A DNA stretch of 64,000 nt, taken from contig JAEZSE010000036.1 in NCBI GenBank assembly GCA_023421955.1, positions 16,605 through 80,604 on the forward strand, written 5' to 3'. Below the pieces are notes generated by a model that did not search any database, had not been told where the DNA came from, and worked only from the letters and a program-made list of their open reading frames with translations. The translations under genes and the position numbers were made by a program. Shown piece after piece: positions 17,050 to 24,426 of this stretch (position 1 is its first letter; each line of letters opens with the position of its first letter). This DNA comes from Bacillota bacterium (GTDB lineage: Bacteria; Bacillota; Clostridia; Christensenellales; UMGS416).

Positions 17050-17580
17050 GTGAATGTTCAGTATGTAATCTTTTTCAGTCCATTGATTGGATCACTATTG
17101 TATATGCTCAAATTCGCCCTTTTCATAATATTTGGCTTTCTCATTGCAAGAAAACAAGCATATAGACGAACAAGAAACATACTGCGTCTTTATAGCCTTT
17201 CGTTTGTCCTAACTTTCATATGCTACACATACGGTTTATTATTGCGTATCCCCACACTAGAGTTTTTACAGATGGATAGTATTTTAACGGGTTTATACTT
17301 GACCAGCATAGCCTTGATTATCATAACAACAATATTCATCTGCTTATTCAGGTACGCAGCCAAGGCAAAAATCATTGGTACAATTTTATCTATTTTGGCT
17401 GTCATTAAATTTCTCAGTATTAACTTAGCACTCCCTCTCGGCTGGGTGTATACTGCAATTGTTGAAGGGTCAATTGCTGCTTTGCAGTTAGTTCTATTCG
17501 CAATGATATCATCTGGCAATGTGTTGAAAGATTCCAGCACTCAATCACTCTCACCCTCCAAATTATGGAAGCATGAATGA
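17050..17580 (+). CDS. Multi-pass membrane protein, 5' end unclear
   Basis: Up to 176 residues from GTG at 17050 (no clear ribosome site); ATG at 17104 is an alternative. Four or five hydrophobic helices, for example 'LKFALFIIFGFLIARK' and 'YLTSIALIIITTIFICLF', and a Ser-rich C terminus. The frame remains open back to about 16939 and overlaps the preceding small ORF, so it is probably the C-terminal part of one gene interrupted by a frameshift, or a sequencing error. No family is recognised. Clearly AT-rich, suggesting acquisition. Confidence 0.5.
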   Translation: MNVQYVIFFSPLIGSLLYMLKFALFIIFGFLIARKQAYRRTRNILRLYSLSFVLTFICYTYGLLLRIPTLEFLQMDSILTGLYLTSIALIIITTIFICLFRYAAKAKIIGTILSILAVIKFLSINLALPLGWVYTAIVEGSIAALQLVLFAMISSGNVLKDSSTQSLSPSKLWKHE

Positions 17581-17845
17581 CTAATGAATATATTAACAAC
17601 ACTATATATTTATCATTCTTACCATATTTTCAATGCACACAAACAGATATTTTTCCAATTATTATCAGGGAAATATGGTAATAGGTCATAAATTATTCAC
17701 AATTGCATGCTATACTGACAAAAAAAGGGGCTGCCAGGATCATCACGCAGCCTAAATTGGTGTAACCGCCCAGACACTCAGGCGCGGGACCCTTTCGCCG
17801 ACCGACGCACCGAACGGTTTGACCAAGCACCAAGGAGGCAGGATC
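17581..17845 (+). other. AT-rich gap then GC-rich leader of the NlpC/P60 gene
   Basis: Bases 17581-17720 are AT-rich with no gene; TATACT at 17711-17716 is a possible -10. From about 17725 to the start the transcript would be a GC-rich leader of about 120 bases with potential stems (GGCTGC at 17731 with GCAGCC at 17749; GGCGCGGGACCC near 17780). No T-run terminator. Its identity is unresolved. Confidence 0.4.
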
Positions 17846-19288
17846 ATGCAACCGCAACTGACCGCAACTCACCCTGCCCTGATCGTGAAACACGCAACGA
17901 AAGCCACCGCAAGGCATATCTCCTCCAGAATCGTCAGCTTCGCGGTGGCCGTTGCTCTGGCATTCTCCATGATGCCAATGGCTACGGCTTCGGCTGTATC
18001 TCTGAAACAAGGAATGTCTGGCTCGGAGGTCAAGGCGTTGCAGCAGCAGCTGGTAAAGCGTGGCTATCTGAGTAGTGCCGATGGGAAATACGGCAGCGGC
18101 ACCACCGCCGCTGTGAAGCTCTTCCAGCAGCACGCGGGCCTCACGGCTGACGGTGTGGCCGGTTCGGCCACGCAGACTGCGCTCAACAAGATTTCCGGTG
18201 ATGGCAAAACCAACTTGACGCTAAAGGATGGCAGTGAATCCAGCCAGGTCACCATCCTGCAAAAAAAGCTTGCCGCGTTGGGTTATCTCTCCATCAGCTC
18301 CTATACCACTCATTTCGGCACTGCCACCAAGGACGCCGTGATCAAATTCCAGAAGGCTGCTAAACTCACGGCAGATGGTGTTGCAAACCCTAAAACACTG
18401 ATCAAGATCTACTCCGCATCCAGTGGTTCCTCTTCTTCCGGTGGTTCTTCCTCGTCTGGTGGCACCACCCTCAAGCAGGGAATGTCCGGCTCCGCCGTCA
18501 AGACGCTGCAAACGCACCTGGTCAAACGGGGCTATCTGAAGTCTGCCGACGGTAAGTTTGGAAGCGGCACGGCAGCGGCGGTGAAGTTGTTCCAGAAGCA
18601 GGCCGGCCTCAAAGCAGACGGCATCGCTGGCGCCACCACGCAGAACCTGTTGTATAAGCTCACCGGCGACGGAAAAACCAATCAAACGCTAAAGCTCGGT
18701 AAAAGCTCTAGCCAGATCACTGTGCTGCAGAAAAGGCTGGCCGCGCTGGGCTATCTGGATGTTAGCTCCTACACTACGAAGTTTGGTTCCGATACAAAGA
18801 CGGCGGTGGTAAAGTTTCAGAAGAAGGCTGGCCTTTCCGCCGACGGTGTGGCCGGCCCGATGACGCTGATCAAGCTCTATTCCTCTTCCGCGCCTGTCTA
18901 TATGACTAAAGGGGAAAAGGTTGTGGCGGCAGCCAAGCAGTATCTCGGTTGCAAATATGTCTATGGCACTGCCGGCCCTTCCACCTTTGACTGCTCAGGC
19001 CTGGTGTACTATGTCTACAAGCACCATTTCGGTATCACAGTGCCACGATCCTCCAAGAGCATGGTTAACGCGGGCGTCGCAGTGGAGGGTGGGCTGAAGA
19101 ACGCCAAGCCCGGTGATATCCTTTGCTTTGGCAACACCATTTCCACGGTGGGCCATGTAGCCATCTATGTGGGCAACAATCAATACCTGCATGCACCGCA
19201 GACCGGTGAAGTGGTTAAAATCGAAACGCTGAGCCAGAAGCGCATCAACACCTGCATGGCGGTTCGGAGGATCTTCACATCAGATTAA
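17846..19288 (+). CDS. Secreted peptidoglycan hydrolase: four PG-binding repeats plus NlpC/P60
   Basis: 480 residues; ATG after AAGGAGG. A long signal region with hydrophobic core (about residues 30-50, ending 'MATASA') leads to four PG_binding_1 modules (about 51-120, 121-187, 206-275, 276-345). Modules 1 and 3 ('LKQGMSGS...GYL.SADGK.GSGT') resemble each other, as do 2 and 4 ('ALGYL..SSYTT.FG'), which shows a duplicated pair separated by a Ser/Gly linker. The NlpC/P60 peptidase has Cys in 'FDCSGLVYY', His in 'GHVAIYVG' and His in 'YLHAPQTG'. It should cut stem-peptide bonds in the wall. Confidence 0.93.
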   Translation: MQPQLTATHPALIVKHATKATARHISSRIVSFAVAVALAFSMMPMATASAVSLKQGMSGSEVKALQQQLVKRGYLSSADGKYGSGTTAAVKLFQQHAGLTADGVAGSATQTALNKISGDGKTNLTLKDGSESSQVTILQKKLAALGYLSISSYTTHFGTATKDAVIKFQKAAKLTADGVANPKTLIKIYSASSGSSSSGGSSSSGGTTLKQGMSGSAVKTLQTHLVKRGYLKSADGKFGSGTAAAVKLFQKQAGLKADGIAGATTQNLLYKLTGDGKTNQTLKLGKSSSQITVLQKRLAALGYLDVSSYTTKFGSDTKTAVVKFQKKAGLSADGVAGPMTLIKLYSSSAPVYMTKGEKVVAAAKQYLGCKYVYGTAGPSTFDCSGLVYYVYKHHFGITVPRSSKSMVNAGVAVEGGLKNAKPGDILCFGNTISTVGHVAIYVGNNQYLHAPQTGEVVKIETLSQKRINTCMAVRRIFTSD

Positions 19289-19302
19289 GACGTTCAACCA
19301 AG

Positions 19303-19336
19303 GAGTCATGCGGCATATCGCATGGCTCTTTTTTTA
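19303..19336 (+). terminator. Terminator of the NlpC/P60 gene
   Basis: A 10-bp stem with one G-T pair (19303-19312 with 19319-19328), 6-base loop, then eight Ts. Confidence 0.85.
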
Positions 19337-19394
19337 TGTAGTAGATGCTGCATTAAGAGGTTGAAAGTTTTTATTTACAAAAAGTAAAGAAAAG

Positions 19395-19423
19395 TTGACA
19401 CATAGACAAAGAAGTGATACCAT
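19395..19423 (+). promoter_or_regulatory. Promoter of the membrane protein/XRE/oxidoreductase operon
   Basis: Consensus TTGACA, 17-base spacer, TACCAT. Confidence 0.65.
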
Positions 19424-19460
19424 ATGGTTGATCTTATTAACAAGAATGTGAGGGGTCATC

Positions 19461-20000
19461 ATGTCGTATCAGGAGAAGAGAACTATTATGTCCATGGCCA
19501 CCGGCGCGCCGGTCATTGTTGCCTATTGCATCTGGGCTGCTCTGAAGTGGCAGGCTGGCGGGGAAGCCATCGGAAACGACTTGCGCTTTTGGGCAAACGG
19601 AATGTTGTTGTTCATCGCCATCGGCGTTGTTGTTGCGATTGTGGGGCAGATTGTGTTCCATGTGATCGTAGCCGCTGGTGGGGAGATCAGGCGTCGTGTC
19701 TCAGGAGAGATCGCAAAGGAAGTCTCCAAAAAGTCGCCCGGCGCAGCTATCCCCAAAACCGTTGCGGCTGAAGAACCCTGCGGCGAAATTGAAACAGAAG
19801 ATGAAATGGACCGCCTCATCAACCTGAAGGCCTCCCGCGCTGTGGTGATTACAGCAGGCGCAGGCTTTTTGGTCGGGTTGGTCACGCTGGCCGTGGGCTT
19901 GCCCCCGGCGGTCATGCTGAACATCGGGTTCCTGGCTCTTGGCCTTGGGTCTCTGCTGGAGGCTGTCGCACAGCTGCGTTATTACCGGGCGGGGGTGTGA
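19461..20000 (+). CDS. Four-helix membrane protein next to an XRE regulator
   Basis: 179 residues after GTGAGGGG. Two helices near residues 12-27 and 48-70, a charged cytoplasmic loop (about 75-118, with 'EIAKEVSKK' and an acidic run), then two more helices ('AVVITAGAGFLVGLVTLAVG', 'VMLNIGFLALGLGSLLEAV'). It belongs with the poorly studied membrane proteins coupled to XRE regulators in Firmicutes. The regulator starts 1 base after its stop, so the pair is translated together. Possibly a membrane sequestering partner for the regulator. Confidence 0.72.
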   Translation: MSYQEKRTIMSMATGAPVIVAYCIWAALKWQAGGEAIGNDLRFWANGMLLFIAIGVVVAIVGQIVFHVIVAAGGEIRRRVSGEIAKEVSKKSPGAAIPKTVAAEEPCGEIETEDEMDRLINLKASRAVVITAGAGFLVGLVTLAVGLPPAVMLNIGFLALGLGSLLEAVAQLRYYRAGV

Positions 20001-20001
20001 C

Positions 20002-20244
20002 ATGGAGAAGCTCCAGATCACCAACAACATCCGCCGGCTCCGGTTCTTCGCCAATGAAATGAGCCAGCAGGAGCTCGCCAGGCGCTCAGGCGTTTCCCGT
20101 CAGACAATCATTGCGGTGGAAAGCGGTAAATACTCGCCCTCCCTTGAACTGGCGTTCCGGATTGCCCACGTGTTTGGTGTGCAGCTCAATGAGGTGTTCG
20201 AATGCACGATTACGAATAACGCAGTGGGGGGGGATGCCACATGA
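20002..20244 (+). CDS. XRE-family transcriptional regulator
   Basis: 80 residues, almost all helix-turn-helix: 'EMSQQELARRSGVSRQTI' is the HTH, with the typical 'IAVESGKYSPSLELAFRIA' third and fourth helices and the 'FGVQLNEVFE' end seen in small Cro/C1-type regulators. The ATG at 20002 lies in the GGGGGTGTGAC region. It overlaps the next gene by 4 bases (ATGA). It likely regulates this operon. Confidence 0.9.
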   Translation: MEKLQITNNIRRLRFFANEMSQQELARRSGVSRQTIIAVESGKYSPSLELAFRIAHVFGVQLNEVFECTITNNAVGGDAT

Positions 20245-21203
20245 AAGCGATTGTCTATCGTCCATCGAAAAACGGCTCCCTTGCGGTCGGCGATGTGAAG
20301 AAGCCCGTTGTGCATCGCGATGAGCTGCTCATAAAAGTGCACGCGGCATTGGTGACGGCCTCGGACGCCACGATGACAGGGGGGTTCCGGGTGGTTAAAC
20401 TGCTAGCCAAAGGCCCCAAGCCCAAAGAACCAATCCCGGGCGTGGAGTTTGCCGGCGTGGTGGAGGCAGTGGGCCCGGAGGCGCGCCGGTTCAAAGCCGG
20501 TGACCGGGTTGTAGGCTCCAGTCTGGGGTTCGGTGCGTGGGCGGAATACATCCGTTTGCGGGAGACTGACTCGCTTGCGCTGATGCCCGCATCTCTGGAT
20601 TTTGCTGAGGCAGTTGGGTTTGGCGATGGAGGCATGACGGCGCTGCTGTTTCTGCAGGATCTGTGCAACATCCGCAAAGGGATGCAGGTGTTGGTCAATG
20701 GGGCGTCTGGAGCAGTGGGGACCTATGCGGTTCAATTGGCAAAGCACTTCGGCGCGCAGGTTACCGCCGTATGCGGCTCGGCAAACCTTGAGCTTGTACG
20801 CTCGCTCGGGGCCGATCATGTGATTGACTACACCAGTGAGGACTTCACAATGTCTGATCACACGTATGACGTCGTGTTTGACGCAGTCGGCAAAAGCTCC
20901 TTTGCTCGTTGTAAACGGATTCTGAAGGAGAATGGCGTATACCTGACCACGGTGCCCGTGCCCGGTGTTTTGCTCCGGAAACTGTTGTATTTACCCCGAA
21001 GCGGCAAGCGAGCGCTGTTTATGGCAACGGGCCTGGCAAAACCCGAAAAGCGAGCGGCAGGGCTGCAGTACCTCGGAGAGCTGGCTGCGACCGGGGTGCT
21101 GCATACTGTGGTGGACAAGGCCTACTCGCTGGAACAGATCGGTGAAGCCCTGCGTTACGTGGCGGCAGGGCACAAGCGGGGCAACGTCGTGGTTACCCCC
21201 TGA
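20241..21203 (+). CDS. Zinc-independent MDR alcohol dehydrogenase / quinone oxidoreductase-like
   Basis: 320 residues. It has an N-terminal GroES-like domain ('GVEFAGVVEAVGPEARRFK', 'GDRVVG') and a Rossmann domain with 'VLVNGASGAVGTYAVQLAK' (NADPH loop, about residues 152-170). The Cys and His ligands for catalytic zinc are missing, so it belongs to the quinone-oxidoreductase/QOR-type branch using NADPH. Its start overlaps the XRE stop (ATGA), so it is translationally coupled to the regulator, which suggests XRE control. Confidence 0.88.
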   Translation: MKAIVYRPSKNGSLAVGDVKKPVVHRDELLIKVHAALVTASDATMTGGFRVVKLLAKGPKPKEPIPGVEFAGVVEAVGPEARRFKAGDRVVGSSLGFGAWAEYIRLRETDSLALMPASLDFAEAVGFGDGGMTALLFLQDLCNIRKGMQVLVNGASGAVGTYAVQLAKHFGAQVTAVCGSANLELVRSLGADHVIDYTSEDFTMSDHTYDVVFDAVGKSSFARCKRILKENGVYLTTVPVPGVLLRKLLYLPRSGKRALFMATGLAKPEKRAAGLQYLGELAATGVLHTVVDKAYSLEQIGEALRYVAAGHKRGNVVVTP

Positions 21204-21364
21204 CAGGCTGGAAAGGGCGGACCTTGTTGCCCGCCCGGTTTTCTCTATTCACCAACGATTTTATGCCGCCCAGCAGATGGAGCTTTTCTTTTTGCAGAAT
21301 ACCGGGTAATATAGACAAGAAATTCGATTACTCGAAAATAACTGAAAGCCAAGTAAGGACACCA

Positions 21365-22618
21365 TTGAAATTCAAAGATTTACAAATTGCCGAGCCAATC
21401 CTGAAAGCTCTGGAAAACGAGCAGTATGACACCCCCACGCCCATCCAGCAGCAAGCAATCCCTCCGGCTCTGGAGGGCCGCGACCTGCTGGGTAGCGCCC
21501 AGACCGGCACTGGCAAAACCGCTGCGTTCGCGGTGCCCACCCTGCAGCGGTTGAGCCAAAGCGCTGCCGGTGCTGCGCAGCATCGCCACATCCGCTCGCT
21601 AGTGCTCACCCCCACAAGAGAGCTTGCCGTGCAGATCTATGAGAGCTTCTGCACTTACGGGCAGTATACGGGCATCCGCGCCGCGGTGATCTTCGGCGGC
21701 GTGTCACAAGCCCCTCAGGAGCAGGCGCTCCGGCGAGGGGTGGACATTCTGGTGGCCACACCGGGCCGGCTGGTGGATCTGATGGGCCAGGGGCTGGTGA
21801 ACCTGCGCCATGTGGAGATCCTGACGCTGGACGAAGCCGACCGCATGCTGGATATGGGCTTTATCCACGATGTGCGAAGAATTGTTGCGCAAGTGCCGGA
21901 TCAGCGGCAGACGCTGTTTTTTTCCGCCACGATGCCGCCGGAGATCGTGGAGATTTCCCAGTCCATCCTGCGCGATCCGGTCAGGATTTCTATCACCCCG
22001 GAGACCCCGACGGTGGAGGCCATCGATCAGTCTGTCTATTTTGTAGACAAAGCCAACAAACGGCAGCTGCTGCTGCACCTACTGGAGGACGACACCATCC
22101 GCTCAGCCTTGGTGTTCACGCGCACCAAGCACGGTGCGGACCGCGTGGTGCGGGAGCTCAAAAAGGGTAATGTGCACGCCCAGGCCATCCACGGTGACAA
22201 ATCGCAGGTGGCGCGGCAGAAGGCGCTGAAGGAGTTTAAGGCCGGGCACATCCGCGTGCTTGTGGCAACTGACATTGCGGCCCGGGGGCTGGACATCGAT
22301 GAACTGTCCCACGTGATCAATTATGACCTGCCCAACATCCCGGAGACCTATGTGCACCGCATCGGCCGCACCGGCCGGGCAGGCCATGGCGGGGTTGCGA
22401 TGTCCATGTGCGATTTTGATGAGAAGAAGCTGCTGGCAGACATCGAAAAGCTCATCGACAAGCCGATCCCTGTGGTGAAGGATCATCCTTACCCAATGAT
22501 GATTCACGAATCGCTGCCCAAACCCCAGCCGCAGCCCCGGCGCACACCTCCAGCGAATGACGGGCAGCCCCGCGGGACTGGTAGGAAACTGCATTTTGAG
22601 GCGCGGACCAGGCGTTGA
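21365..22618 (+). CDS. DEAD-box ATP-dependent RNA helicase
   Basis: 417 residues. The start is TTG at 21365 with AAGGA 5 bases upstream and the usual 'KFKDLQIAEPILKAL' N terminus; the in-frame ATG at 21224 adds unrelated sequence. Motifs in order: Q motif 'TPTPIQQQAIP', Walker A 'AQTGTGKT', 'PTRELAVQ', 'TPGR', 'LDEADRMLDMGF', 'SAT', 'LVFTRTKHGAD', 'ATDIAARGLDI', 'HRIGRTGRAG'. It resembles RhlE/CshA-type helicases with a short basic C-terminal tail. It unwinds RNA in ribosome assembly or decay. Confidence 0.95.
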   Translation: MKFKDLQIAEPILKALENEQYDTPTPIQQQAIPPALEGRDLLGSAQTGTGKTAAFAVPTLQRLSQSAAGAAQHRHIRSLVLTPTRELAVQIYESFCTYGQYTGIRAAVIFGGVSQAPQEQALRRGVDILVATPGRLVDLMGQGLVNLRHVEILTLDEADRMLDMGFIHDVRRIVAQVPDQRQTLFFSATMPPEIVEISQSILRDPVRISITPETPTVEAIDQSVYFVDKANKRQLLLHLLEDDTIRSALVFTRTKHGADRVVRELKKGNVHAQAIHGDKSQVARQKALKEFKAGHIRVLVATDIAARGLDIDELSHVINYDLPNIPETYVHRIGRTGRAGHGGVAMSMCDFDEKKLLADIEKLIDKPIPVVKDHPYPMMIHESLPKPQPQPRRTPPANDGQPRGTGRKLHFEARTRR

Positions 22619-22683
22619 ACCGGGTCTTTGGGTGGAGCTATGCAGCCCCAGCACCGTCAAAAACTACATTATGGTCAAGTCAT

Positions 22684-22715
22684 AAGAAAAGCATCGTACA
22701 GATGCTTTTCTTTTT
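22684..22715 (+). terminator. Terminator of the DEAD-box helicase
   Basis: A 10-bp perfect stem GAAAAGCATC/GATGCTTTTC (22686-22695 with 22701-22710), 5-base loop, then TTTTT. Confidence 0.88.
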
Positions 22716-22740
22716 ATGTGCAAACGGGCTCAGACTTCTG

Positions 22741-22746
22741 TATAAT
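22741..22746 (+). promoter_or_regulatory. Promoter -10 of the cysteine synthase gene
   Basis: A perfect TATAAT lies 20 bases before the start. No convincing -35 is seen. Confidence 0.45.
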
Positions 22747-22766
22747 GCTCTCAGGAGTGATGCATT

Positions 22767-23699
22767 ATGGCTAAGATTTTTGAAAGCCTTACCGACCTCA
22801 TCGGCGGCACGCCGCTGCTGGCCCTCAACCGCTACGGCAAGGCCATCGGCCTGGAGGCAAGGATCCTGGCGAAGTTGGAATACTTCAACCCCGGCGGCAG
22901 CGTGAAGGACCGCATCGGTTATGGGATGATTCTGGATGCGGAGCAAAGCGGCAAGCTTGATCCTGACACGGTGATCGTGGAATCCACCAGCGGCAACACC
23001 GGCATCGGGCTTGCGCTCACAGCTGCTGCCCGTGGTTACCGGCTGATCCTCACGATGCCCGAAAGCTTCAGTGTGGAGCGCCGCATGATGCTGGCCGCAT
23101 TGGGTGCGGAGCTGGTGCTGACCCCCTCCGGCGAGGGCATGCAGGGTGCGGTGAACCGCGCCTCGGAGCTTTGCGCCACGTTGCCAAAGACCTTTATGCC
23201 CAGCCAGTTTGACAACCCAGCCAACCCTGCCATGCACCGCCGCACCACCGCCGAGGAAATCTGGCGCGATACCGACGGGGTTGTGGATGCCTTTGTGGCT
23301 GGTGTGGGCACCGGTGGCACGCTGACCGGTGTGGGCGAAGTGCTGAGGCAGCGCAACCCTGCCATCCACATCGCGGCGGTGGAGCCTTTCGACTCGCCGC
23401 TGCTCAGTGGCGGCAGGCCCGGCTCCCACAGGCTGCAAGGGATTGGCGCGAACTTCATCCCCAAGGTGCTGAACCGCGAGATCATCAGCGAGGTCTTTGA
23501 CGTCAAGGCGGAAGAAGCCTATGCCGCCTCCCGCCTGGTGGCCCGCACGGAGGGCCTGCTGGTGGGAATTTCGTCCGGTGCTGCGTTGCACGCGGCCACG
23601 GAGCTTGCGAAACGGCCTGAGTTTTCGGGCAAGACGATCGTGGTTGTGCTGCCGGACACCGGGGAGAGGTATTTGTCTACGGAGTTGTATAGGGAATGA
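22767..23699 (+). CDS. cysK: Cysteine synthase (O-acetylserine sulfhydrylase), PLP-dependent
   Basis: 310 residues, standard for the family. Start behind AGGAG. The PLP lysine is in 'NPGGSVKDRIG' (about residue 46), the substrate loop is 'ESTSGNTGIGLA' (about 73-84), and the phosphate-binding Gly loop is 'GVGTGGTLTGVGE'. 'GVGANFIP'-type sequence near 'LQGIGANFIPKVLN' and the C-terminal 'VLPDTGERYLSTELY' are CysK hallmarks. It converts O-acetylserine and sulfide to cysteine in the cytosol. No cysE is adjacent. Confidence 0.94.
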   Translation: MAKIFESLTDLIGGTPLLALNRYGKAIGLEARILAKLEYFNPGGSVKDRIGYGMILDAEQSGKLDPDTVIVESTSGNTGIGLALTAAARGYRLILTMPESFSVERRMMLAALGAELVLTPSGEGMQGAVNRASELCATLPKTFMPSQFDNPANPAMHRRTTAEEIWRDTDGVVDAFVAGVGTGGTLTGVGEVLRQRNPAIHIAAVEPFDSPLLSGGRPGSHRLQGIGANFIPKVLNREIISEVFDVKAEEAYAASRLVARTEGLLVGISSGAALHAATELAKRPEFSGKTIVVVLPDTGERYLSTELYRE

Positions 23700-23767
23700 T
23701 ATTCCCTTTCGCTTCCTGGGGGTCCGGGGGTCTGCAAGTTCCGCCGCGACGAAGCGGAAATCCGATG

Positions 23768-23812
23768 CCCTCACCCCCTTCCCCTCTCCCATGGGATTGG
23801 GAGAGGGGTGAA
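23768..23812. repeat. Short intergenic repeat (copy D)
   Basis: The sequence CCCCTCTCCCA / TGGGAGAGGGG forms an 11-bp hairpin with a 6-base centre. It is the inverted counterpart of the hairpin at about 8958-8987 and related to that at 3431-3470, with flanking CCCTCACCCCC. Confidence 0.65.
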
Positions 23813-23825
23813 AGAATGGTGAAAT

Positions 23826-24239
23826 ATGAAAATCGCAATCATTGACGGCCAGGGCGGCGGCGTGGGCAGGGCGCTGGTCGCGGCCCTCAGTGAGCGGATC
23901 GGCAGCAACAGCCCCCACACCATCATAGCCCTAGGCACCAACGCGCTTGCCACCCAGGCGATGCTGAGGGCTGGAGCCGATGAAGGCGCCACCGGTGAAA
24001 ACGCCATCGCCGTGAATGCTCCCCATGCCGACGTGATCGCCGGGCCCATCGGCATCGTGCTGGCCAATGCCTTGCTTGGCGAACTCACGCCCCGGATGGC
24101 CGAGGCCATATCCGCCAGCCCCGCCCAGAAGGTGCTGGTGCCGATGGAGCGCTGCCAGGCCCATGTGGTGGGCACGTCGCCCCAGCCACTGGGAGCGCTT
24201 GTGGAGCAGGCAGTGGATTTCATTCTTTCGTGTAAGTGA
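23826..24239 (+). CDS. DUF3842 family protein
   Basis: 137 residues, full length for DUF3842. An N-terminal nucleotide-binding-like loop 'IAIIDGQGGGVGRALVAAL' and a conserved 'ALGTNALATQAMLRAGAD', 'TGENAI', 'DVIAGPIGIVLANALLGE' match the family; there is a lone Cys in 'PMERCQAHVVG'. The fold is probably Rossmann-like and cytosolic. The molecular function is unknown. It is immediately upstream of the cobalt/nickel transporter's promoter, which suggests a metal or cofactor link, though it has a separate transcript. Confidence 0.85.
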   Translation: MKIAIIDGQGGGVGRALVAALSERIGSNSPHTIIALGTNALATQAMLRAGADEGATGENAIAVNAPHADVIAGPIGIVLANALLGELTPRMAEAISASPAQKVLVPMERCQAHVVGTSPQPLGALVEQAVDFILSCK

Positions 24240-24240
24240 T

Positions 24241-24269
24241 TTGACACCTGCATCCATCCACAGTATAAT
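24241..24269 (+). promoter_or_regulatory. Consensus sigma-A promoter of the cbiMQO operon
   Basis: Exact TTGACA, 17-base spacer, exact TATAAT. It lies about 160 bases before the first start codon, so the transcript has a long leader. Such a strong core usually needs downstream control. Confidence 0.85.
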
Positions 24270-24274
24270 TCCAA

Positions 24275-24415
24275 CCGCAGGCGTCATGAAGTCGCCGCAA
24301 GGCCAGAAGGCCGATTGAATTCAGTCAGTAAGTTTTATGAATTTTGCAGCCACGAAGGTTGCTTCGCCGTTGAAATGGCGGGGGCGTTCGGTGGCTTTAT
24401 TTTTTTGTCAAAGGA
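24275..24415 (+). promoter_or_regulatory. Structured leader with terminator: candidate riboswitch upstream of cbiMQO
   Basis: About 150 untranslated bases. Three short hairpins are predicted (GGCG/CGCC at about 24280-24296, GGCC/GGCC at 24301-24314, GATTG/CAGTC at 24314-24327). They are followed by a terminator: AGCCACGAA (about 24348) paired with TTCGGTGGCT, an inner CGCC/GGCG stem, and a TTTATTTTTTT run. A terminator between a consensus promoter and the first gene implies conditional read-through. I could not fit the sequence to cobalamin or NiCo (czcD) riboswitch consensus. Confidence 0.6.
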
Positions 24416-24426
24416 TTGATCCCTGT

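Noticed and set aside
17725..17845. ydaO/yuaA (c-di-AMP) riboswitch before the NlpC/P60 gene
   Set aside because: The conserved CCCGACAGCTAAC and GAATC cores are absent. Only position and G+C content fit.
19461..20244. Toxin-antitoxin pair (membrane protein plus XRE)
   Set aside because: The order and the 4-helix membrane protein fit the common regulator/membrane-protein pair, and the XRE is coupled to an oxidoreductase; no toxin family is recognised.
22680..23918. 412-codon ORF antisense to cysteine synthase
   Set aside because: It is a shadow of a clear CysK gene in G+C-rich DNA, with no ribosome site and no family likeness.
24275..24340. Cobalamin or NiCo riboswitch
   Set aside because: No GCCACTG-type core and too short for cobalamin. 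GCAGGC and GCAGCC are present but about 75 bases apart rather than at NiCo spacing.
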